From an uncultured Candidatus Melainabacteria bacterium (lineage in GTDB: Bacteria; Cyanobacteriota; Vampirovibrionia; Gastranaerophilales; Gastranaerophilaceae): a stretch of 40,654 nt of DNA. The stretch is taken from NCBI GenBank assembly GCA_934699705.1, contig CAKUXD010000015.1, positions 1 to 40,654 on the forward strand. The letters are read 5' to 3'. Shown here one piece after another: positions 7,277 through 16,641 of the stretch. The notes beneath the pieces are model-generated. The model was not told the origin of the DNA and did no database searches. It saw nothing but the letters and a program-made list of their open reading frames with translations. A program made the translations under genes and the position numbers. Every line of letters begins with the position of its first letter. Position 1 is the first letter of the stretch.

Positions 7277-10200
7277 ATGGCTGAAAATAACGAAAAAGGT
7301 ATTAATTTATTTATCAAAAGACCAAAATTTGCGATTGTAATTTCACTTACAATTGTTTTGGCTGGTTTAATAATGATGGCAGGGTTGCCGTTAGAGGATT
7401 ATCCGTCAATTACGCCACCGCAAGTTGTAGTAAGTGCGACATATACAGGTGCAAGTGCTGACGTTGTTAGAGATACGATTGCTGCGCCGATTGAGGCTCA
7501 ATTAAACGGTGTTGAAGATATGATTTATATGACTTCGACATCTCAAAACGGTTCTTATGAATTGAGTGTATATTTTGAGGTTGGTACAGACCCAGATATG
7601 GCGGTAATCAACGTAAACAACCGTTTACAGTTAGTTACTCCGCGTTTACCAAGTGATGTAAGAAATTATGGTTTAACTGTTAGAAAAAGAACTGGTGGCC
7701 CTGGTATTTTGATGATTGCGGTAAATTCACCAACTAATGCATTTGATACATTGTATATTACGAATTACGCATCAATTTATATCAAAGATGAATTAGCTCG
7801 TATTAAAGGTGTTTCAAGTGTAAATGTATATGGTGCTGCTGAATATTCAATGCGAATTTGGTTAGATCCAGTAAAGATGGCTAATTATAAAATATCTGCG
7901 ACAGAGGTAAAAAATGCGATTATGGCGCAAAATACGCAGGTTGCAGTAGGTGATTTAGGTGCTGAACCTTTAAAAGATCCACATGATGTTAAATTTACGC
8001 TTAGGACAAAGGGACGTCTAGCTTCAGCCAGTGAATTTGAAAATATCGTAGTTTATTCAAATCCAGATGGTTCAAATGTAAAATTAAAAGATATTGCAAG
8101 GGTTGAATTAGGTGCGGAATCTTACTGGGGTGATTCGTTTATCGGAGGTAAACGTTCTTCGCTTATTGTGATTAGACAGTTACCAGAAGCTAATTCAATT
8201 GATTTGGCAAAAAAATGTGCTAAACGTATGGAAGAATTGAGTAAAAGTTTTCCAAAAGGTTTAGAGTACCATATTGAACACGATGAAACTGAATTTGTGC
8301 AAGAATCTATTAAGGAAGTAGAAAACGCAATTGGGCTGGCTATTTTACTTGTAGCCTTAGTTACATATTTCTTCTTGGGTTCAAAACGTGCGGCATTTAT
8401 TCCGTTGTGTGCAATTCCTGTATCGTTAATCGGTGTATTTATATTTGTTGCGATGTTGGGATTTTCTATAAACTTGCTGATGTTATTTGGCTTAGTATTA
8501 GCCGTAGGTTTAGTAGTAGATGACGCGATTGTTGTATTGGAAAACGCACAAAGGCATATTCAAGACGGGAAATCGGCGCGTGAAGCTACAATTATTACGA
8601 TGTACGAGGTTACAAGTGCAGTAGTTGCAACATCTTTGGTATTAATGGCGGTATTTGTTCCAGTATGTTTCATGCCAGGGGTAAACGGTAAAATGTATCA
8701 GCAATTTGCTGTTTGTATTGCTTGTTCAATGTGTCTATCAACGATTGTAGCGTTGTCTTTAACTCCTGCTCTATGTACAACAATTTTGAAAGAAAATAAT
8801 AATGATGAAAAAGTTATTCCAATTATAGAAAAATTTAATATTTGGTTTAACAAGGTTAGAGATAAATATTTAGAAAGCGTAAAATATTTTGTAAACTCGC
8901 CAAAACGAACAATGATTACGTTGGGTATAATTGTATTATTGGCAGGAATTATGGGAGTTGTAATTCCGACAGGCTTTATTCCAACTGAGGATAAAGGTGC
9001 TGTAATGGTTCAAGTTCAATTACCAGACGGTGTTTCAACGGTTAGAACTAAACAAATTGCAGTTCAAATTGAAGATAGAATTAAGGTTATGGACGGTGTT
9101 CGCCAAACTATTAACATCATTGGTTTTTCTGGTGAAAATACAGCATTTATAATTGCGCAATTAAAACCTTGGGGTGAAAGAAGAAAATCTTCTCAACAAA
9201 TGACTTCTATTATTCGACAAATCAGGAAAGAATTTTCAAATTACCCAGCAGCTCAGGTGGTAGCATTTTCACCAACTCCTATTCCTGGCATGGGTAACTT
9301 TGGCGGTTTTGAATATCAGTTGTTAGATAAAGGCGACAGAACACCTCAAGAATTGTATGAAGAAGCTCAAAAACTTATTATAGCTGCAAATTCAAACAAA
9401 AACTTAACTTCAGTATTCACAACTTTTACTGCGACTTTACCACAGATTATTGTAAAAGTTAATGAAGCTCAGGCAATGGCTCAAAAAGTTTCAATTAGCG
9501 AATTATATACAACGATGGCGTCAATTTACGGACAGACTTATGTAAATGACTTTAATAAATTTGGTCGTGTATATCGTGTTATGATACAAGGTGATGCTGA
9601 TTTTCGTTCTAAAGAAGGCGATTTGAGGAGATTATTCATCAAAAACACAGAAGGTAAAATGGTTCCATTGTCTTCTATGGTTAAATTTGAACCTATTGTT
9701 GGACCGTATAGTTTAACAAGGTTTAATATGTATAATGCAGTAACAATTAATGGTCAAGGTGCAGGAAGTGTTTCTTCAGGTCAAGCTATGAAGGAAATGG
9801 CAAAAGTTTCAGAAGAAGTTTTACCTCAGGATATGGGCTTTGCGTGGTCAGGTAGTTCTTTGCAAGAACAGGAATCAACAGGACAAATTATCTTTATTTT
9901 GATATTATCCTTGACTTTTGTTTATTTGTTCTTAGTTGCGTTGTATGAAAGTTGGACTTTACCAATTGCGGTAATGATGATTGCGCCTGTTTCCTTACTG
10001 GGTGCGCTGTTTGCACAGTATGTTTCAGGTTATACTTTGGATTTGTATTGCCAAATCGGTTTGATTATGTTGATTGGTTTAAGTACAAAGCAGGCGATTT
10101 TGATTATCGAATTTGCAAAAGAAGCGTATGAACAAAATGGCGGAAATGCGATTGAAGCTGCAATGGAAGCTGCTAAATTAAGGTTTAGGGCTGTAATGAT

Positions 10201-10498
10201 GACAAATATTGCATTTATTTTAGGTGTTTTACCGTTAGTATTTGCTTTTGGAGCAGGTGCAGTAAGTCGTCATTCAGTAGGTATGACTGTATTCGGCGGT
10301 ATGATGGCGGTAGCATTTATTGGTACAATGCTTGTTCCAGCGTTCTTTGTATGTGTTCAGGTTATGAAACATAATTCAAAAATAATGTTAAAAGATGATA
10401 GCAAGTTAAAAAAAGTTTTAGATGAGGTTAAAAAATTCTTGCATCAGGCTTTAGTTTCAATAAAAGATAAAAAAACAGGTAAAAAAGATGAAAAATAA
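7277..10498 (+). CDS. RND efflux pump (HAE1/AcrB family)
   Basis: Inner-membrane trimeric proton antiporter that exports hydrophobic compounds through a periplasmic adaptor. At 1073 residues it is standard length for the hydrophobe/amphiphile family. It starts with IKRPKFAIVISL, the usual first transmembrane helix, and has two homologous halves, each with a large periplasmic loop. The proton-relay acidic pair is present as D415-D416 in 'VGLVVDDAIVVLEN'. The matching lysine is K938 in 'GLSTKQAIL'. A charged Lys-rich C-terminal tail follows the last helix. AGGTG precedes the ATG. The gene overlaps the downstream TolC-like gene by 11 bases, implying translational coupling and a full tripartite system. 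Whether it moves drugs, bile acids or lipids cannot be told from sequence. Confidence 0.96.
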   Translation: MAENNEKGINLFIKRPKFAIVISLTIVLAGLIMMAGLPLEDYPSITPPQVVVSATYTGASADVVRDTIAAPIEAQLNGVEDMIYMTSTSQNGSYELSVYFEVGTDPDMAVINVNNRLQLVTPRLPSDVRNYGLTVRKRTGGPGILMIAVNSPTNAFDTLYITNYASIYIKDELARIKGVSSVNVYGAAEYSMRIWLDPVKMANYKISATEVKNAIMAQNTQVAVGDLGAEPLKDPHDVKFTLRTKGRLASASEFENIVVYSNPDGSNVKLKDIARVELGAESYWGDSFIGGKRSSLIVIRQLPEANSIDLAKKCAKRMEELSKSFPKGLEYHIEHDETEFVQESIKEVENAIGLAILLVALVTYFFLGSKRAAFIPLCAIPVSLIGVFIFVAMLGFSINLLMLFGLVLAVGLVVDDAIVVLENAQRHIQDGKSAREATIITMYEVTSAVVATSLVLMAVFVPVCFMPGVNGKMYQQFAVCIACSMCLSTIVALSLTPALCTTILKENNNDEKVIPIIEKFNIWFNKVRDKYLESVKYFVNSPKRTMITLGIIVLLAGIMGVVIPTGFIPTEDKGAVMVQVQLPDGVSTVRTKQIAVQIEDRIKVMDGVRQTINIIGFSGENTAFIIAQLKPWGERRKSSQQMTSIIRQIRKEFSNYPAAQVVAFSPTPIPGMGNFGGFEYQLLDKGDRTPQELYEEAQKLIIAANSNKNLTSVFTTFTATLPQIIVKVNEAQAMAQKVSISELYTTMASIYGQTYVNDFNKFGRVYRVMIQGDADFRSKEGDLRRLFIKNTEGKMVPLSSMVKFEPIVGPYSLTRFNMYNAVTINGQGAGSVSSGQAMKEMAKVSEEVLPQDMGFAWSGSSLQEQESTGQIIFILILSLTFVYLFLVALYESWTLPIAVMMIAPVSLLGALFAQYVSGYTLDLYCQIGLIMLIGLSTKQAILIIEFAKEAYEQNGGNAIEAAMEAAKLRFRAVMMTNIAFILGVLPLVFAFGAGAVSRHSVGMTVFGGMMAVAFIGTMLVPAFFVCVQVMKHNSKIMLKDDSKLKKVLDEVKKFLHQALVSIKDKKTGKKDEK

Positions 10499-11990
10499 GA
10501 TAATTTCTTTAATTTTAATATCATTCTTTATGTCAGCAAATGTAGTTTGGGCAGATGAGTCAGTTGCTACTAAACCAGAAGGGCAAATTGATCCAGAGTA
10601 TAGTGTTGATGTTGAAAATAATAATTCAAATATTGGGAATAAATTAAGTAAGTCAGATTATCCTGATGCTAAAAATATTGCGCCATTTGTTGAAGATATT
10701 CAAAAAGCCGAAGATACAAAGGTTATAGAAGGTTCTATTGAGAAAACTATTGATTTAACTTTAGAAGAATGTATCAAATATGCTTTAGGTAATAATCCAA
10801 GAATACGCGAGGCAATTGAAGATATTTCTGCTTCAGATGCCAGAATTAAACAGGCATGGTCAAGTTATTTTCCAAATTTGAGTTGGACAACAAACGGTTC
10901 AAAAAACAGAAACTTATTGTTCTCTGATGCAATTGGTGCTAGTGATGCAACTTATACATACTATATTTTGGGGCAAATTTCTTTAAATCAAATGATTTAT
11001 GATTTTGGAGTTACGCAAAATCAGGTTACTATTAAAAAATTAGGCTATAAAACTGCACAAGAAGCCTTAACAAGCGTTGTTAATGATGTTATTAAAACGA
11101 CAAAAGATAATTATTATGCGCTTTTATACGCTTATGATAATTTGAAGGTTAATGAAGATAATGTTGAAAAATTTGAATTATTTTATAATCAGGCAAAAGC
11201 ATTTTATGAAATTGGTATGAAGCCAAAAGTTGATGTTACTATTGCAGAAGTTAATTTGAGTAATGCAAAATTACAGTTAATCCAATCAAGAAACAATCTT
11301 GACGTTGCTATTGCCAATTTAAACAATGTAATGGGTATGCCATATGTTACAAAATTCAATGTTCAAGAGCGTTTGAAATATGCAAATTGCGATATAACTT
11401 TAGATGAAGCTGTGAAAATTGCAGAAGAGTCAAGACCTGATTTAAAAATGGCTAAATTAAAAGTTGAAACTGCTCGTCAATCCTTGCAATTATCAAAAAA
11501 GACATATTTCCCCAAAATAAGTTTTCAAGGTAATATTGCCGTTGGTGGTAGAGAACCAACCTCTAATTGGGGTTATGCAGTTGGCGGATACTTAGATATT
11601 CCGACGGTTAATGTTATGAACATAAACAACCAAATTAAAGAAGCACGCGCGTTGTATTCAAAAGAAATGGCAACTTCTACAAAAACAGAAAATGATATTG
11701 TTTTAGAAATTCAAAAAGCTTATTTTTCGCTTGTAGAAAAGAAAAATCAAATTCCTGTTGCGTTTTTAGGTATGAAGCAGGCAAAAGAAAATTACGATAT
11801 TTCATTTGGCAGATATAAAGTTGGTGAAGGTAATCCGACTGAATTAAAAGATGCACAAGTTGCGTATCAAAACGCTCAAGTAACGTATTATAAAGCGTTG
11901 TATCAGTTTAATTCAGCAAAAGCAACTTTAGAAAAAGCTATCGGCAAAAACCTTATGTTTGGTGAAGAAGTTGTGGATTTAACTCCGTAA
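10488..11990 (+). CDS. TolC-family outer-membrane efflux channel
   Basis: Outer-membrane trimer subunit that completes the efflux conduit. The 500 residues begin with a signal peptide (MKNKIISLILISFFMSANVVWA, cut before DES). An acidic, probably flexible segment (about 23-85) follows, then two internally related OEP halves. Each half has the typical 'TLEECIKYAL..NP' or 'TLDEAVKIAEESRPDL' opening and long helices rich in A, N, Q and K. The ATG lies inside the last codons of the pump gene. The 3' end overlaps the convergent tlyA gene by 38 bases, with no terminator between them. The long acidic segment after the signal is a feature of this copy; most TolC proteins start their first repeat sooner. 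Confidence 0.93.
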   Translation: MKNKIISLILISFFMSANVVWADESVATKPEGQIDPEYSVDVENNNSNIGNKLSKSDYPDAKNIAPFVEDIQKAEDTKVIEGSIEKTIDLTLEECIKYALGNNPRIREAIEDISASDARIKQAWSSYFPNLSWTTNGSKNRNLLFSDAIGASDATYTYYILGQISLNQMIYDFGVTQNQVTIKKLGYKTAQEALTSVVNDVIKTTKDNYYALLYAYDNLKVNEDNVEKFELFYNQAKAFYEIGMKPKVDVTIAEVNLSNAKLQLIQSRNNLDVAIANLNNVMGMPYVTKFNVQERLKYANCDITLDEAVKIAEESRPDLKMAKLKVETARQSLQLSKKTYFPKISFQGNIAVGGREPTSNWGYAVGGYLDIPTVNVMNINNQIKEARALYSKEMATSTKTENDIVLEIQKAYFSLVEKKNQIPVAFLGMKQAKENYDISFGRYKVGEGNPTELKDAQVAYQNAQVTYYKALYQFNSAKATLEKAIGKNLMFGEEVVDLTP

Positions 11991-12783
11991 ATGCTGTATC
12001 TACAATAGATTTCACGTTTGGGCAAATTTCTTCTTGATTGTCATTTGATAAATGAATTAAGTATTCAATGTTTCCACAAGGTCCTTTTATTGCTGAGTGC
12101 GTAAGGTTTAAAATTTTGTAATCAAGTGATTTTGCGCAGGTTATGACCTTTTCAATAACACTGTAATGTGTGTTTTTATTTTTAATTACGCCACCTTTTT
12201 CAACAAGCTCTTTACCAGCCTCAAATTGAGGTTTGATAAGGCATATAAGTTCTTGTTTTTCCGCTAAAAGTTTTTGAAAATTAGGTAAAACTTTTTCTAA
12301 AGAGATAAAAGAAACATCGCAAACGAGCAAGTCTGCAATTGTTTCTTCTGGTGCATAAATATCTTCGCGGGAGCATATTTTTAAGTTTGTTTTTTCAATC
12401 GTTTTAACGCGTTTATCGCTTCTGATTTTCCAATCAAGTTGACCATATCCAACATCTACTGCATAAACAAATTTAGCGCCATTTTGAAGTAGGCAATCAG
12501 TAAATCCGCCCGTTGAAGCTCCAGCATCTAGGCAAATCCTATCTTTTATGGTGATATCAAAGGTTTTTAAGGCTTTTTCTAGTTTAAATCCGCCTCTTGA
12601 TACGTAAGGCATTGATTTTACTCGAATGTCATATTCTTTGTCAGTTTTAATCTGATAGCCAGCTTTTGTAATTCTTTCATCATTTATTAAGACATCACCT
12701 GCAAGTATTGACGCTGAGGCTTTGCTTTTGTTTTCAAAATAACCTAAATCCACTAGGTATTTGTCTAATCGTTCTTTTTTCAA
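11953..12783 (-). CDS. tlyA: TlyA-family rRNA 2'-O-methyltransferase
   Basis: 276 residues with an N-terminal S4 RNA-binding domain (1-62, MKKERLDKYLVDLGYFENKS onward). The FtsJ-type Rossmann methyltransferase domain contains the SAM-binding LDAGASTGGFTDCLL (about 85-99) and later 'VCDVSFISLEKVLP' and 'IKPQFEAG'. Characterised members methylate cytidine 2'-OH groups in 16S and 23S rRNA, and loss in mycobacteria gives capreomycin resistance. The older name haemolysin is historical. The start is a TTG that overlaps the TGA of tatD (TTTGA), with AAAAGG upstream, so the two genes are translationally coupled. The 3' end overlaps the TolC-like gene on the opposite strand by 38 bases. Confidence 0.92.
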   Translation of the reverse strand: MKKERLDKYLVDLGYFENKSKASASILAGDVLINDERITKAGYQIKTDKEYDIRVKSMPYVSRGGFKLEKALKTFDITIKDRICLDAGASTGGFTDCLLQNGAKFVYAVDVGYGQLDWKIRSDKRVKTIEKTNLKICSREDIYAPEETIADLLVCDVSFISLEKVLPNFQKLLAEKQELICLIKPQFEAGKELVEKGGVIKNKNTHYSVIEKVITCAKSLDYKILNLTHSAIKGPCGNIEYLIHLSNDNQEEICPNVKSIVDTAFTELNPQLLHQT

Positions 12784-13550
12784 ATTCTAAATACCTTTTC
12801 TGCGTTTTTTGTCGTAATTTCAGCAACTTCTTCAATCGTACAACCTTTGAGATTTGCAATTTCTTGAGCTATGTATGGAATATAGCAAGGTTCATTTGTT
12901 TTACCTCTAAACGGTACGGGTGCTAAGTATGGCGCATCTGTTTCAAGCATTAAATGTTCAAGTGGAATTTGTATTGCAACCTCTTTCATTTTTTTTGCAT
13001 TTTTGAAGGTTATAACTCCGCCTAAAGATATATACCACCCTTGTTTTATACATTCTTTTGCAAATTCTACGCTACCTGAAAAACAATGTAAAACTACGTT
13101 AGAGCCTTTATTGTATTCTTTTATGATGTCGAAAGTGTCCTTGTGCGCTTCTCTATCGTGAACGTCTATTGGTAAGTTTAATTCGTTTGCAAGTTTAATT
13201 TGTTTAATAAAAATTTCTTTTTGTTGTTCACAAAAACTTGTATCCCAGTAGTAATCAAGACCTACTTCGCCAATACCGACAACTTTTTTATTATTTTTCA
13301 CAAGATTTTTAATTTTTTCTTCTGTTTTGTCTGTCCAAGTTTTTACTTCTTCAGGAAAAACACCTAACATACAAAATACATTTTCAAATTTTGTACAAAT
13401 TTCAAGTATGCCGTCAAAAGATTTTTCATCAGCAGACGGAATTATAATCTTTTTTACTCCAGCTTGAGTCGCTTTGTCTATAATTTCATCAATTGATATG
13501 TCTTTAATCATATCAATGTGCGTATGTGTGTCGATAAAGTAATTTTTCAT
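12780..13550 (-). CDS. tatD: TatD-family metal-dependent DNase
   Basis: 256 residues of a TIM-barrel metallohydrolase. Metal ligands are visible as DTHTHID (H9, H11), GEVGLDYYWD (E near 99), DVHDREAHKD, VLHCFSGS and LETDAPYLAP (D near 207), the complete TatD set. Characterised TatD enzymes are 3'-5' exonucleases or D-aminoacyl-tRNA-related hydrolases involved in DNA repair and fragmentation; which one applies here is not decided by sequence. The ATG at 13548-13550 has no ribosome site. A perfect TATAAT (13557-13562 on the minus strand) lies only 6 bases before it, so the mRNA is probably leaderless. It is co-transcribed with tlyA and diverges from dnaG. Confidence 0.93.
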   Translation of the reverse strand: MKNYFIDTHTHIDMIKDISIDEIIDKATQAGVKKIIIPSADEKSFDGILEICTKFENVFCMLGVFPEEVKTWTDKTEEKIKNLVKNNKKVVGIGEVGLDYYWDTSFCEQQKEIFIKQIKLANELNLPIDVHDREAHKDTFDIIKEYNKGSNVVLHCFSGSVEFAKECIKQGWYISLGGVITFKNAKKMKEVAIQIPLEHLMLETDAPYLAPVPFRGKTNEPCYIPYIAQEIANLKGCTIEEVAEITTKNAEKVFRI

Positions 13551-13594
13551 GAACTCATTATAACATGATTTTATATTAATGATACAATATTATT
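13551..13594. promoter_or_regulatory. Overlapping divergent promoters of tatD and dnaG
   Basis: Only 44 bases separate the two starts. TATAAT on the minus strand (13557-13562) is 6 bases from the tatD ATG, and TACAAT on the plus strand (13583-13588) is 6 bases from the dnaG ATG. Each element falls roughly where the other's -35 would be, so the promoters overlap and both transcripts would start at or within a base or two of the ATG. Confidence 0.55.
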
Positions 13595-15472
13595 ATGGTA
13601 TCGGCGTATGAAGAAGCAGTAATGCAAATTAAAAATCAGATGGATATTCTTGATATTGTGTCTGAAGAAGTTGTATTAAAGAAAAAAGGCTCAAATTATT
13701 GGGGCTTGTGTCCGTTTCATGGTGAAAAAACGCCGTCTTTTTCAGTTAATCCGGAAAGAGGCTTCTTTAAATGTTTTGGTTGTGGCGTCGGTGGCGATGG
13801 TATAACTTTTTTGATGAAAATTCATAACTGGGATTACTCTCAGACAATTAAATATTTAGCTGAAAAGTATCATATTGAGTTACCAGAATTTAAAAGCTCA
13901 GATGGCAAATATAAAGAAGATAAAAAGTTAATGCTTGAGGCTTGCAAAAAAGCGGTCTTGTTTTATCAGGATATTTTGTTAAATTCTTCTGCTGATAATG
14001 TTGCCGTAAAATATCTTGCGAATAGAGATATTACGCCTGCAGTAATTTCAAATTTTTCATTAGGATTAGCTTTAAAAGAGCCAAATGAATTATACAAACG
14101 CTTAAAAAAAGAGTATGATGAAAAGATTTTAGTAGAAGCAGGTTTAATTTTAAAAAATTCTCAAGGTTCTTACATCGATAGGTTTAGAAATAGGATAATT
14201 ATACCGATACAAGCCGAAAATGGTGATTATATTGCTTTTGGAGCAAGAGCAATTGAAGAAGGTCAAAATCCAAAATATTTGAACTCGTCTGATTCTCCAA
14301 TATATAACAAAAGTCGTATTCTATACGGGTTATATTCAGCAAAGGAAGCGATAAAACAAGAAGATTCAGTTGTAGTTATGGAAGGATATTTTGATGTAAT
14401 TTCTGCACAGGCGCATGGTATCAAAAATGCCGTAGCATCTTGCGGAACTTCTCTAACATTAGAGCATGTCAAGTTGTTATCAAAATATACAAGAAATAGA
14501 AGAATTTATTTATCGTTTGATACAGATTTAGCAGGTCAAAATGCTACAAAACGTGGCGGAGAACTTATTAAAACTGCATTTCAAGGACTTGGAAATATCA
14601 AGCAATTTGATGAATCTCATATTTCCGCAAATGATGATAAATATTCTTGCGAAATAAGAGTCGTTTCTCCTCCAGAGGGAAAAGATCCTGATGAATTTAT
14701 TCGTTCAGTTGGAGCAGATGCTTTCAAGTCTTATATCGAAAACGCTCCATTATTATTAGATTTTCAGCTAAATCAGGTTTTAAAGAAAAAAAATGAAGCC
14801 TCTACTCCGCAAGAAAAATCAGAATTAGTTAAAGAAATTTTGCCAATTTTAAATGAAGTTCAAAATCCGATTATTCAATCTGAATATGTAAAAATTGTTT
14901 CGGCAACGTTAAATATTGACGAAAAGGCACTGCAAAAAGAAGTTAGAAAAGCTGATAACACAGATTTCTTAACACCTGAATTAACGCCTTCTAATGTAAC
15001 AATTTCTTCATCTATCGAAGAAATTGCGCAAAAAAATCTACTCAGTTTGTATTTAATAAATAGTAGCCCATTTTCATTGGGGCAAATTTCAGAAAAAATA
15101 AAAAGTGTAAATTTTACAAATAAAACATTAATAATTGTAAAAGATACAATTGACAAATTAACAAAAACCGTAAATAATGTTAGTGAATTAACGGACATGT
15201 TATATGTTGAATTCGTAAATGATACTCAGATGCAAGAATTAATAACAGATTTGATTTGCATTTCGGACTCATTTACAGACTTGAAGGAAAATGAATTTGA
15301 TTTTGTTATTCAAGAAAATATAGAAAAGTTGGAATCATGCAAATTTTATGAAGAACAAAAACAACTAAAACAATTATACGAACAAGCAAATGATGATGAA
15401 ACTGAGGCATTAAAGGTACAAATGCAACTCAGAGATAAATTAAATAAATTAAAAACTGGAGAAAATAAATGA
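13595..15472 (+). CDS. dnaG: DNA primase
   Basis: 625 residues, usual for DnaG, which makes RNA primers at the replication fork. The CHC2 zinc-binding domain has C39, H42, C60 and C63 (in CPFHGEKTPSF and FFKCFGCGVGGD). The catalytic core follows with 'NRIIIPIQAENGDYIAFGAR'. The TOPRIM fold comes next, with the acidic E in VVMEGYFDV (near 262) and DTD in YLSFDTDLAGQ (near 309-311). The C-terminal helicase-interacting part is diverged, Lys/Glu-rich and ends in a coiled coil. The ATG at 13595 keeps the 16-residue lead before the conserved DILDIV helix; the next ATG (codon 10) would be too short. No ribosome site is seen, fitting the leaderless promoter. Its stop overlaps rpoD as ATGA. Confidence 0.96.
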   Translation: MVSAYEEAVMQIKNQMDILDIVSEEVVLKKKGSNYWGLCPFHGEKTPSFSVNPERGFFKCFGCGVGGDGITFLMKIHNWDYSQTIKYLAEKYHIELPEFKSSDGKYKEDKKLMLEACKKAVLFYQDILLNSSADNVAVKYLANRDITPAVISNFSLGLALKEPNELYKRLKKEYDEKILVEAGLILKNSQGSYIDRFRNRIIIPIQAENGDYIAFGARAIEEGQNPKYLNSSDSPIYNKSRILYGLYSAKEAIKQEDSVVVMEGYFDVISAQAHGIKNAVASCGTSLTLEHVKLLSKYTRNRRIYLSFDTDLAGQNATKRGGELIKTAFQGLGNIKQFDESHISANDDKYSCEIRVVSPPEGKDPDEFIRSVGADAFKSYIENAPLLLDFQLNQVLKKKNEASTPQEKSELVKEILPILNEVQNPIIQSEYVKIVSATLNIDEKALQKEVRKADNTDFLTPELTPSNVTISSSIEEIAQKNLLSLYLINSSPFSLGQISEKIKSVNFTNKTLIIVKDTIDKLTKTVNNVSELTDMLYVEFVNDTQMQELITDLICISDSFTDLKENEFDFVIQENIEKLESCKFYEEQKQLKQLYEQANDDETEALKVQMQLRDKLNKLKTGENK

Positions 15473-16572
15473 CAAAGAAAAGACAATCTAGCTCAGTTGT
15501 TAATATCATGGAAGATGAAAATATTGATATCTTAGACATTGATGAAGATGGTTCAGATGTTGATGAAGGAAGTAATGACGAATCTTATTTGAATGTTGAA
15601 ATGAGTACGGATAATATTGAAGATATTGTTTCTGCTGGCAAAATTGACGGCAAAACAAATTATGATGAAGTTTATATGATGGACTCTCAAATCGAAGACA
15701 AAGTTGACGACTTGGAAGTTCCAAAAGGCGTCGCTGTTGACGACCCTGTTCGTTTATATTTGCGTGAAATTGGTCGTATTAAATTGTTATCAGCTAATGA
15801 AGAAATTGAACTTGCAAGAGCTATTATTCAAGGTGGTACACCAGGAGCAATGGCTAAGAGAAAATTAGTTCAAGCTAATTTACGATTAGTTGTAAGTATT
15901 GCTAAAAAATACGTTGGTCGTGGCATGCTGTTCTTAGATTTAATTCAAGAAGGTAATTTAGGTTTAATAAGAGCTGCTGAAAAATTTGACCACGAAAGAG
16001 GTTTTAAATTTTCTACTTATGCAACTTGGTGGATTAGACAGGCTATTACAAGAGCTATCGCTGATCAGGCAAGAACTATTCGTATTCCAGTTCACATGGT
16101 AGAAACTATCAATAAACTTAAAAAAGTTACTCGCCGTTTGGCTCAAGAATTTTCAAGAAAGCCAACCGAAGAAGAATTGGCAATGGAAATGAATGTTTCT
16201 ATTTCAAAATTAAGAGAAATTATTAAAATTGCTCAAGAACCTTTATCTTTGGAAACTCCAATCGGTAAAGAAGAAGATTCTCGTTTGGGTGATTTTATTG
16301 AAGATAAAGAAGCTGATGCGCCTATTAAAACTGTGGCTTCCGATTTACTACGTGAAGATTTGGCAGAAGTTTTATGTACTTTATCTCCAAGAGAAAGAGA
16401 TGTTTTAAGACTTCGTTTTGGTATGGACGACGGTCGCCAAAGAACTTTGGAAGAAGTTGGACAATTGTTTGGCGTAACTCGTGAACGTATTAGACAAATT
16501 GAAGCTAAGGCGTTAAGAAAGTTAAGACACCCAAATAGAAGTAAACGTTTAAGAGAGTACGTTGAAACTTAA
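15469..16572 (+). CDS. rpoD: Primary sigma factor (RpoD/SigA)
   Basis: 367 residues. A long acidic N-terminal extension (1-80, Asp/Glu-rich) replaces a recognisable region 1.1. Region 1.2 follows with DDPVRLYLREIG (about 91-102). Region 2 has GRGMLFLDLIQEGNLGLIRA and FSTYATWWIRQAITRAIAD, which contacts the -10 element. Region 3 comes next, and region 4 has LRLRFGMDDGRQRTLEEVG and VTRERIRQIEAKALRKLRHP (about 300-355), which reads the -35 element. This agrees with the TTGAxA/TATAAT promoters in the window. The gene overlaps dnaG by four bases, giving the classical macromolecular-synthesis pair without an rpsU gene. It is ended by the hairpin at 16587. Confidence 0.96.
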   Translation: MTKKRQSSSVVNIMEDENIDILDIDEDGSDVDEGSNDESYLNVEMSTDNIEDIVSAGKIDGKTNYDEVYMMDSQIEDKVDDLEVPKGVAVDDPVRLYLREIGRIKLLSANEEIELARAIIQGGTPGAMAKRKLVQANLRLVVSIAKKYVGRGMLFLDLIQEGNLGLIRAAEKFDHERGFKFSTYATWWIRQAITRAIADQARTIRIPVHMVETINKLKKVTRRLAQEFSRKPTEEELAMEMNVSISKLREIIKIAQEPLSLETPIGKEEDSRLGDFIEDKEADAPIKTVASDLLREDLAEVLCTLSPRERDVLRLRFGMDDGRQRTLEEVGQLFGVTRERIRQIEAKALRKLRHPNRSKRLREYVET

Positions 16573-16586
16573 TAAAAGAATATATC

Positions 16587-16617
16587 AAGGCATGAACATA
16601 TTAGTTTATGCCTTTTT
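16587..16617 (+). terminator. Terminator after rpoD
   Basis: AAGGCATGAAC and GTTTATGCCTT form an 11-base-pair stem (one G-U pair) with a 6-base loop, ending in T5. It lies 15 bases after the rpoD stop. Confidence 0.8.
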
Positions 16618-16641
16618 CCAATTTATAAATTTAGGATTCTT

